DNA of 7,047 nucleotides from Roseimaritima sp. (lineage in GTDB: Bacteria; Planctomycetota; Planctomycetia; Pirellulales; Pirellulaceae): positions 1-7,047 of the forward strand of contig SLFV01000275.1 of assembly GCA_007124075.1 (NCBI GenBank), read 5' to 3'. Position 1 is the stretch's first letter, and every line of letters begins with the position of its first letter. Position numbers and translations under genes: made by a program. This document shows positions 1 to 5,522 of this stretch, one piece after another. Below the pieces are notes generated by a model. The model had not been told where the DNA came from. It searched no databases and saw only the letters and a list, made by a program, of their open reading frames with translations.

Positions 1-1
1 G

Positions 2-100
2 GAGGGTCTGCGGACCGTCTCGCCGATGACAACCGCAATGGGATTTGCTGCGCTGTTGGTCACCGTATTGGGTGCGGTCTTGTTCCCGATGAGGGGGTGA
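2..100 (+). CDS. C-terminal fragment of a probable integral membrane protein (5' end outside window)
   Basis: This frame is open from the left edge to a TGA at 98-100 and gives 32 residues. About twenty of them (roughly AMGFAALLVTVLGAVLF) form one hydrophobic segment, followed by the short basic tail PMRG, which fits the last membrane helix of a polytopic inner-membrane protein. The other forward frames are less convincing: one stops at once and the other gives a Cys- and Gly-rich peptide. The choice of frame is also supported by a motif that starts exactly at this TGA and recurs exactly at the stop codon of the large minus-strand gene. The family cannot be identified from so short a piece; a transporter or permease is only a guess. 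Confidence 0.55.
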   Translation, partial: EGLRTVSPMTTAMGFAALLVTVLGAVLFPMRG

Positions 101-117
101 GGGTCTGTTGAAAAAGG
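98..117 (+). repeat. Stop-codon-adjacent repeat motif, copy 1
   Basis: The motif begins with the TGA of the upstream membrane-protein gene and ends in the 13-base core CTGTTGAAAAAGG (105-117). The same core occurs on the minus strand at 1631-1619, again directly after a stop codon. Over 20 bases the two copies differ at three positions, all of them transitions. A 3'-UTR element such as a transcript end, a processing site or a protein-binding site is the simplest reading, but its function is not known from the sequence. Confidence 0.6.
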
Positions 118-165
118 CGGCGGGAAAAGAGTTATTTGCGGTCGTGTGACGCGCAACGCCGCACA

Positions 166-189
166 TTGACACTCAATCGATGTTACAAT
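166..189 (+). promoter_or_regulatory. Probable extended -10 promoter for the PP2C phosphatase gene
   Basis: TACAAT at 184-189 is preceded by TGT, giving the extended -10 form TGnTACAAT, which can work without a well-placed -35 box. A perfect TTGACA lies at 166-171, but the 12-base spacing is too short for a standard sigma-70 promoter, so it may be chance or belong to another factor. Transcription would begin near 196. That would exclude the upstream TTG at 136 as the start codon and leave a leader of about 93 bases before the ATG at 289. Confidence 0.45.
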
Positions 190-288
190 CGGTCGTTCCC
201 TGCGGACGATGAGGAAGTCAAATTACAGGCCGCGAGGTCGTTTTGCACAACAAGTATTGAACTGCAAACCGTTTGTTGTTGGTTACGC

Positions 289-1575
289 ATGTCCGAATCA
301 GAGCGTTCTTTCTCCGCAGTGTCGTACGCCGTGCAAACCGATGTTGGCATGCGAAGATCGAATAATCAGGATTCGGCGACGACCGTGCTGGCTGAATCGC
401 CGACCGGCTTTCAACGCAAAGGGCATCTGTTTGTTGTCGCCGATGGGATGGGGGCGCATGCGGCGGGAGAATTGGCCAGTCAAATGGCGGTTCAGCGGAT
501 CTCCCAGCATTATTTCCGCGACCAAAGCGATGTCCCGGTCATGGCTTTACAAACCGCCATCGTCGAGGCCAACCGTGAGATCTATCTCAAGGGACAAAAC
601 AATCCGGAATTTCACAACATGGGAACCACGGCCAGCGTTTTGACGCTGCTGCCGACCGGAGCGATCGTAGGGCACGTTGGCGATAGTCGCGTGTACCGAT
701 GGCGAAAAAATCTATTCGAACAATTAACCTTTGATCACAGCCTGGTTTGGGAAATGGAAGCCAACGGGACGGTGCAGCCCAATAGCGAATTGAGCCGTGC
801 GATCCCTAAGAACGTGATCACACGTTCCCTTGGCCCCAACGCCGAGGTGATGGTTGACACCGAAGGCCCCTGGCCAGCGCTGCGAGGCGACCGCTATCTG
901 CTGTGCAGCGATGGCTTGACCGGACAGGTGACGGACCTGGAGATTGGTGCAATCGTGGGCGCAATGCCAGCCGATCGAGCCGCGCAGGTACTGATCGACT
1001 TGGCCAATCTCCGGGGAGGCCCGGATAATATCACAGTCATCATCGTGCATGTGGAGGCCGATTTCAATCAGAATAATTTGCCGGTAGCGACTCGTCGGAA
1101 GATCCGCAACCCTCCTCCGGTGCTGTGGGTTATTGTCGCGGTCAGCTTGCTCATGGCGTTTCCACTGGGAATCAATGACCGCTTGGTGGGCATGCTGGCA
1201 GCATTGGCGGTGGCGATTGCCTGCACCATCTACATGGGCTGGTACTGTTGGTTCTGTCCCCAGGCATCATCGACCAACAGGGCTCACGCGGGCTTGGCCT
1301 CCGGTCGTGGGCCCTATCGTCAATATCAGGCCAAACCAACGAACGATCTGGTCCAGCAATTGGCAAATACCGTGCAGAAGCTTCGCGATGCGGTGGCCGA
1401 ACAAGGCTGGAAGATTGACTGGTCCGCCATTGATCAGTTGCAAGCGGACTCGCAGAGTGCTCAGAACAAAAAGCAGCTTAGCGAAGCGTTGCGTTTGCAA
1501 GCCGAGGCGGTGATGATGACAATGCAGCAACTGCGTGCCCAGCGTGCCCAGTCGACCGAATCCATCGATCTGTGA
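289..1575 (+). CDS. PP2C-family Ser/Thr protein phosphatase, membrane-anchored
   Basis: A 428-residue PPM/PP2C phosphatase, predicted to hydrolyse phosphoserine and phosphothreonine with two Mn2+ or Mg2+ ions and so oppose Ser/Thr kinases. The catalytic domain covers residues ~10-257. It contains NNQD (D28), VADGMGAHAAGE (D52), the MGTT block followed by HVGDSR (D132), CSDGLT (D208) and GGPDN (D246, N247), so all expected metal-binding acidic residues are present. Two hydrophobic segments follow (~277-296 and ~299-322) with only a short turn between them. This puts both the catalytic domain and the ~105-residue Gln/Ala-rich, helix-prone tail in the cytoplasm. The frame is open back to a TTG at 136, but ATG 289 is preferred: a likely promoter lies at 184-189 and the PP2C homology starts just after this Met. 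No Shine-Dalgarno sequence is visible. It is alone on its strand here, with no kinase next to it. Confidence 0.93.
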   Translation: MSESERSFSAVSYAVQTDVGMRRSNNQDSATTVLAESPTGFQRKGHLFVVADGMGAHAAGELASQMAVQRISQHYFRDQSDVPVMALQTAIVEANREIYLKGQNNPEFHNMGTTASVLTLLPTGAIVGHVGDSRVYRWRKNLFEQLTFDHSLVWEMEANGTVQPNSELSRAIPKNVITRSLGPNAEVMVDTEGPWPALRGDRYLLCSDGLTGQVTDLEIGAIVGAMPADRAAQVLIDLANLRGGPDNITVIIVHVEADFNQNNLPVATRRKIRNPPPVLWVIVAVSLLMAFPLGINDRLVGMLAALAVAIACTIYMGWYCWFCPQASSTNRAHAGLASGRGPYRQYQAKPTNDLVQQLANTVQKLRDAVAEQGWKIDWSAIDQLQADSQSAQNKKQLSEALRLQAEAVMMTMQQLRAQRAQSTESIDL

Positions 1576-1590
1576 TTGGCTGGCGACCGA

Positions 1591-1602
1591 CGCGTTGACG
1601 CG
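1591..1602. terminator. Small GC-rich hairpin between convergent genes
   Basis: CGCG-TTGA-CGCG lies 15 bases past the phosphatase stop codon, within the 60-base gap that separates it from the stop codon of the converging large gene. It is followed on the plus strand by a C-rich stretch and then T5 at 1621-1625. The T-run is too far from the stem for a standard intrinsic terminator, so a termination role is only a possibility suggested by position. Confidence 0.2.
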
Positions 1603-1618
1603 CCACCCCCATCTCCCC

Positions 1619-1638
1619 CCTTTTTCAACAGGCTCTTA
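1619..1638 (-). repeat. Stop-codon-adjacent repeat motif, copy 2
   Basis: On the minus strand this motif starts with the TAA of the large secreted-protein gene and continues into the core CTGTTGAAAAAGG (1631-1619), identical to 105-117. Both copies sit at the same place relative to a stop codon and in the same orientation as the gene they follow. They should therefore be read as a repeated gene-end element rather than as inverted repeats bounding the phosphatase gene. In the minus-strand transcript the core is followed by a G-rich run. Confidence 0.6.
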
Positions 1639-4440
1639 GGGCGTCACCGGAATCGTGTAGTTCAGCACCCTGCGACCATCCTGCTCCACGGCTCGAAGCA
1701 GCAGTTGACGTCCCAGCAGACTTTCGCCATCAGCCAACACGAATTGACGTTTAACACGTTTGCCACCCGGGATCGCGATACTTTTCCGTTGGTATTGGCG
1801 TTCGGGGGGAAACAGGCGGCAATCATACCGCTGCGGGTCGCTCAGGCTGTTTTCCATTTCGATCGTGACGACCAATTCCCCCGTCGGTTCCAACCGCGTA
1901 AACGTCTCGACCTCCAGCCCTTCCGGTCCGACCCGGATTTCACGATACACCATGAATGGTTTGGAACCGGCGCGATCAAGAGTAAATTGCAATCCCAGCT
2001 CTTGCATACCCGTCGTCGCGTGGGAGCGCAGGCGAACGGTGATCGGGAACTGTCGCGAGACTCCCCCGGGAAGCTGAAAACTGGCCGGCGACTGGAGGAC
2101 TTCCCACGCATCACCGACATCGATCCGGCAGGTTCCGGAAATCAATTGCTTGTCGGGATTACGGAGTGTCATCTTGATCGTTTGTTCGCGTCCCAGCAGA
2201 CTGTCGATGCTGTTGCGATCAAGCTGAACCGCCAGTGAAAATTTTGTCATTAACGTGTCTAAACCAAGAATAAACTGAGGTAGCGGTCCAACATCGATGC
2301 TGTGGCTGGGTCGATCGGCATCGGCTTCCGTTACTGAGGTCGCTGCGATTTTCTGGATGTTCCCCCAAACATCCACGACCCTCAGCGCATCACCATGCAA
2401 GATGGGTTCAACACAAGGCTGGTCATTCCAGACCACCAACACCGTCTGCTCCCCATCGCTTAACACAATGTTCCGGCTGCCGCCGGGTAGCTGCAGAGAA
2501 CCAATCCGTCGCAGCGTACCAATCGTGGCGGACGTCGTCCGCCAGGGAAGGAGCATCGGTTTGGGCATTCCCTGCTCCGTCAGCAAGCCGGTTTGATCAG
2601 CGTACGGATCGGAAACGAAAGCTGCCTGCACACGATGCCCTTGAATGGTAGCCATGCGAATCACCAGGTCCTTGATGCGTGTGGCCAAGTCGTACTGGGA
2701 ACTTGGTAACGGGTCTAACATCACCCAAGTCGCATGATCGTGATCGGCGGCCGATTCCTGCCGCGTCACGGCCCCCAGGTAGGTTTCCAATTCGTCGGCC
2801 GTCAACGGGGTAGGATCGCTACGATAGGTGGCTGCCCAGGACCTTTGGTCCGGCGCGGGGGTGGGTTCCAGCCAGGGCCAATTGATGGTCAACAGCAAGG
2901 GTTCGCTGTAACCTTGCAATTCCTGGTTAATCTGTTGGATCGTCTCCCGCAGGCTACCACGTGTCAGAAAACTAGCATCCCCCTCTCTGCCTAATTGCCA
3001 CCGCCGAATCTTGACCGTCAAACGGGCCATGATCGGTTCCAGTAACGGACGATACACCTCGGGGTCACGAAAGACACTGACAGCGGTCACCGGACGACGA
3101 GCATCAATTTCCGCAGCCAACCCCGCAGGCGGCTGATCCAACAATCCCACGACCTGAATGTTGGATTCCTGCAGCCGATTCATCAACCAGCCCAAGTCAT
3201 CGCTTGCCGCAATATCCCGAGAGTCGATCCAGCAAGGGTATTTGACCCAGCCCACGCGACATGCACGCAACCATCCCGGCAATGTCCGGCGACGGGTGGC
3301 CTTCGGTTCTGCTGGCAACGTCCACCCGAAGACGCCTAGCTGGTCCGGCAGATCACTGAAAACTGCCAAGGGTGTAAAGTGACCCAGCGTTTGCTTGGTC
3401 TCCAACAGGCCCGCGTACAGTTCGTAATAACCCGGTGGCAAAGGGTCCAGTGTCAAGGTCGCCTGACCTCCGAAGGCGGTGTCGCTTTGCTGGCGAGGAT
3501 CGTTGCCCAGATTGGCATCCTGCTGCCACACGATCGCACCGTCGACGTTGCGAATGGTAAAGCGGGCTGTTGCATCTGGGAAATTCAGCCCCATCGCGCG
3601 CGCCGTGATTTCAATCGACTGCCCCTGTCTGTAAATGCCACGCTCTTGATCCAACCCCACAATTAATTGCGGGAACTTGCGGACTCGAACGTCATCGAAT
3701 TTAACTTTGCCAAACAGGTCGCCTCCCTGCGGCCCGGCCTCCAGACGCAGTTTGACCACCGCATGGGTTGCCTCTGGAGGCGTCGCCTGCATTTCCGTGG
3801 CCAACGAAGTCCATGATCGTGTTTCCCCAAGGGGTGTGGTAGCTGCCCCCGTCAGTTCCTGGTCGTCTGCGTCGACAAAAACCAGTTCCGCCCACGCCTG
3901 GTGGTGCTGCAAATCCTCTGTCGCAATCCTGAGATCCAGCATGTAGCTGTACATGCGATCGATGCTGATCGGCGGGCTTTGGATCAACGCCGCACCACCG
4001 TTGAGGTCGACTTGCAGGAAATCGTTTTCCACTCGGTCGCGGAAAATCGGGGGCAGGCTGGGCATTTTGGTCGCGAGCGCTCGCAGCGGCAGACTGCCGC
4101 CATGCGGGTACCAGTCCACCCACGCGGGAGGACCTGTCAACGTGCGTCGCAGCCAAGACCACCACGGCAGAAGACGACGATCAAACTGCTGGGCCGCGCT
4201 GGCCAGCGGGCTGGGATCCGAGCGGATTGCGATTTTCAGGTAGCTGGGATACTGGCGCGACCGCATCCGTTTCCAGTCATCGGGCCACTGGTCATAATTC
4301 TGATCGTCTTCGCGACCGAACCTCCATTTGCGCACCACTTCGCCCCCTTCGCCGGGGGCCAGCGAGTTTTCCAGCGATGGCTCCATGGCGGCACAGGGCA
4401 TAGCCGCTAACGCCCAAAGCATTAGAATCACTCGCAGCAT
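1636..4440 (-). CDS. Large secreted multidomain protein with glycoside-hydrolase-like TIM-barrel core
   Basis: A 934-residue protein, function not established. Residues 1-18 look like a Sec signal peptide: Arg near the start, a hydrophobic core VILMLWALAAM and a cleavable CAA. A jelly-roll-like, carbohydrate-binding-type region follows (~134-259), then an Ig/macroglobulin-like strand domain (~257-359). A probable TIM barrel (~389-640) contains WQLGRE at 481-486, which resembles the W-x-x-GNE acid/base motif of clan A glycosidases but has Arg in place of Asn. Its end, with DPYAD and GLLTEQGMPKP (~611-627), also looks like the last strand and helix of such barrels. Further beta domains (~650-710 and ~730-840) and a C-terminal beta region follow. 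The frame stays open to ATG 4440's upstream neighbour at 4593, but the signal peptide starts at 4440, and the extra codons cross a strongly structured non-coding element. Carbohydrate processing outside the cytoplasm is inference; a non-catalytic binding role is equally possible. Confidence 0.88.
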   Translation of the reverse strand: MLRVILMLWALAAMPCAAMEPSLENSLAPGEGGEVVRKWRFGREDDQNYDQWPDDWKRMRSRQYPSYLKIAIRSDPSPLASAAQQFDRRLLPWWSWLRRTLTGPPAWVDWYPHGGSLPLRALATKMPSLPPIFRDRVENDFLQVDLNGGAALIQSPPISIDRMYSYMLDLRIATEDLQHHQAWAELVFVDADDQELTGAATTPLGETRSWTSLATEMQATPPEATHAVVKLRLEAGPQGGDLFGKVKFDDVRVRKFPQLIVGLDQERGIYRQGQSIEITARAMGLNFPDATARFTIRNVDGAIVWQQDANLGNDPRQQSDTAFGGQATLTLDPLPPGYYELYAGLLETKQTLGHFTPLAVFSDLPDQLGVFGWTLPAEPKATRRRTLPGWLRACRVGWVKYPCWIDSRDIAASDDLGWLMNRLQESNIQVVGLLDQPPAGLAAEIDARRPVTAVSVFRDPEVYRPLLEPIMARLTVKIRRWQLGREGDASFLTRGSLRETIQQINQELQGYSEPLLLTINWPWLEPTPAPDQRSWAATYRSDPTPLTADELETYLGAVTRQESAADHDHATWVMLDPLPSSQYDLATRIKDLVIRMATIQGHRVQAAFVSDPYADQTGLLTEQGMPKPMLLPWRTTSATIGTLRRIGSLQLPGGSRNIVLSDGEQTVLVVWNDQPCVEPILHGDALRVVDVWGNIQKIAATSVTEADADRPSHSIDVGPLPQFILGLDTLMTKFSLAVQLDRNSIDSLLGREQTIKMTLRNPDKQLISGTCRIDVGDAWEVLQSPASFQLPGGVSRQFPITVRLRSHATTGMQELGLQFTLDRAGSKPFMVYREIRVGPEGLEVETFTRLEPTGELVVTIEMENSLSDPQRYDCRLFPPERQYQRKSIAIPGGKRVKRQFVLADGESLLGRQLLLRAVEQDGRRVLNYTIPVTP

Positions 4441-4466
4441 TGCGCCTTTGCGTTGCGGCGGAGGTT

Positions 4467-4563
4467 CAGCCCCCGGGTAAAAAAGGGGGCTGCCCCTTCC
4501 CGAACGATCGAATTTTCGGTATTCCAGCGAGGTTGCCATGGAGTCAGCCCCCTTTTTCGCTGG
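4467..4563 (-). promoter_or_regulatory. Structured leader or REP-like element upstream of the large secreted-protein gene
   Basis: Three complementary segments lie here. Read on the minus strand they are A, AAAAAGGGGGCTG (4557-4545); B, CAGCCCCCTTTTT (4492-4480); and C, GGGGGCTG (4474-4467). A:B is a perfect 13-bp stem with a 52-base loop, and B is followed by one more T, giving T6 in all. B:C is a perfect 8-bp stem with a 10-base loop. Both cannot form at once. Two local hairpins, CCAGCGA/TCGCTGG (4563-4557 with 4530-4524) and CCGAA/TTCGG (4519-4515 with 4504-4500), accompany the B:C fold, and the first of them crosses A:B. The arrangement resembles an attenuator, but a dispersed REP- or MITE-like repeat would also look like this. 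Confidence 0.5.
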
Positions 4564-4590
4564 GCCGTCAGGGACATGGGGAATGCGACT

Positions 4591-4619
4591 CATAAACGTT
4601 GACCATATGCCGCAGACAA
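4591..4619 (-). promoter_or_regulatory. Weak candidate promoter for the large secreted-protein gene
   Basis: On the minus strand TTGTCT (4619-4614) and TTTATG (4596-4591) are separated by 17 bases. The -35 matches the sigma-70 consensus at four of six positions and the -10 at three. Transcription would start near 4584, placing the whole structured element in a leader of about 145 bases before the ATG at 4440. The spacing is right but both boxes are weak, so this is only a candidate. Confidence 0.22.
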
Positions 4620-4636
4620 TTTTTTGAACCCGTTGC

Positions 4637-4641
4637 AGGAG
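4637..4641 (+). promoter_or_regulatory. Ribosome binding site AGGAG deciding the isomerase start
   Basis: AGGAG ends 11 bases before the GTG at 4653. It is the only clear Shine-Dalgarno sequence next to a start codon in the window, and it favours GTG 4653 over the TTG at 4599 and the TTG at 4662. Confidence 0.45.
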
Positions 4642-4652
4642 TGCTACTAGTC

Positions 4653-5429
4653 GTGCCGGAATTGAAGATCGCGGTTCAGTTACGTGCCTTCGGGCAGCCT
4701 TTTAAACAAGCATTGCACACGGCTGCCTCCGTGGGGGCTACCGCTGTAGAGATCGACGCACGAAATGACTTGCGTCCAACCGAAATAACCGACACGGCCT
4801 GTCGCCAGCTAAGGAAAATGCTGAATGATCTGAATTTACGGATTAGTTCGGTACGTTTTCAAACCAGACATGGCTACGATTACCTGCCGCGGCTGAACCA
4901 ACGCGTCGATGCCACAAAGGCTGCCATGCGGATGGCCTATCGCCTGGGCTGCAACCTAGTGGTCAACCAGATCGGGCGGGTCCCTGCGGAGACCGAATCC
5001 CCTGCCTACCAACAGTTGGCCACCGTCCTGAGCGACCTGGGGCGCTTCGGCACTCATGTCGGTGCCTGCTTGGCAGCCGAAACCGGGACGGAGCCCTGCG
5101 AGCGGTTGGCGGAGCTGTTGGCCATGGACGAACAAATGTTTGTGGGAGTCGCGTTTAACCCAGGGAATTTGATTTTGAACGGATTCGCGGTTGCCGATGG
5201 CCTCCGCTGCCTAACTGATCGCCTGCAGTTGGTGGTGGCGCACGATGCTGTCCAGGACCTTGCTCGGGGACGCGGCATCGAAGTGCCTCTAGGGGAAGGG
5301 ATTGCGGACTTCCCCGAAATTTTGGGACGATTGGAAGACAGCCGCTACCGAAGCTGGTTTGTCGTTGGCAAACCGGGCGATGGAACCGAAGCGGTCAGCA
5401 GCGGCATCCAGTATCTCCGCTGCTTGTAG
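4653..5429 (+). CDS. Sugar phosphate isomerase/epimerase-like TIM-barrel protein (AP endonuclease family 2 fold)
   Basis: A 258-residue cytosolic TIM-barrel protein. The N-terminal ELKIAVQLRAF strand, VGATAVEIDAR (E33), the VVNQIGRVP strand and AAETGTEP (E143) follow the xylose-isomerase-like/AP endonuclease 2 superfamily pattern in order and length (usually 250-290 residues). The C-terminal block DLARGRGIEVPLGEGIADFPEIL is also typical. Members usually isomerise or epimerise sugars using a divalent metal. Only one of the four usual ligand positions looks intact, E143. The DPGN-type Asp is Asn (N169), the HAKD-type His is Val (V195, although a His lies two residues later at 197), and the IERE-type Glu is Gly (G239). 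Activity may therefore be changed or lost. GTG 4653 is preferred because AGGAG precedes it and homology begins at once. The frame stays open upstream to a TTG at 4599. The gene is divergent from the large secreted-protein gene. Substrate unknown. Confidence 0.85.
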   Translation: MPELKIAVQLRAFGQPFKQALHTAASVGATAVEIDARNDLRPTEITDTACRQLRKMLNDLNLRISSVRFQTRHGYDYLPRLNQRVDATKAAMRMAYRLGCNLVVNQIGRVPAETESPAYQQLATVLSDLGRFGTHVGACLAAETGTEPCERLAELLAMDEQMFVGVAFNPGNLILNGFAVADGLRCLTDRLQLVVAHDAVQDLARGRGIEVPLGEGIADFPEILGRLEDSRYRSWFVVGKPGDGTEAVSSGIQYLRCL

Positions 5430-5459
5430 GGCAAGCGGCATAGACACGCGTGACGGTCC

Positions 5460-5500
5460 CGACGACTCTCAACTAACGGGCTGTTGCTGGGTAGTCGTCG
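5460..5500. terminator. Inverted repeat between convergent genes, possible bidirectional terminator
   Basis: CGACGACT (5460-5467) and AGTCGTCG (5493-5500) are perfect 8-bp complements around a 25-base loop, centred between the isomerase stop (5429) and the LRR gene stop (5523). There is no T-run on either side, so it is not a standard intrinsic terminator. A role in ending or protecting both transcripts is inferred from position only. Confidence 0.35.
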
Positions 5501-5522
5501 ATCTGGCTCAGGACGCACCGAA

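Noticed and set aside
136..288. Phosphatase start at the TTG at 136
   Set aside because: The added 51 residues are Cys- and Arg-rich with no PP2C similarity, and a likely -10 box at 184-189 lies inside them.
105..1631. 13-bp inverted repeats flanking the phosphatase gene, suggesting a mobile or invertible cassette
   Set aside because: Each copy is fixed to a stop codon of a gene pointing in the same direction, one of which lies outside the supposed cassette. There is no transposase or recombinase and no target duplication, so a gene-end motif explains it better.
1576..2238. Open plus-strand frame of 220 codons just after the phosphatase gene
   Set aside because: It lies almost wholly antisense to the C-terminal part of the large secreted protein, starts directly after a stop codon, and its translation is rich in Arg, Gln and Phe with no recognisable domain. 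It is a shadow of the minus-strand gene.
3901..4410. Open plus-strand frame of 169 codons
   Set aside because: It is antisense to the N-terminal region of the large secreted protein, with low-complexity Arg/Gln/His composition and no start signal.
4441..4593. N-terminal extension of the large secreted protein from an ATG at 4593
   Set aside because: The extension would place 51 residues ahead of a clear signal peptide, and its codons are made of the inverted-repeat element. The ATG at 4440 is the better start.
4599..4652. Isomerase start at the TTG at 4599
   Set aside because: It adds 18 residues without family resemblance, and the only Shine-Dalgarno sequence (4637-4641) is placed for GTG 4653.
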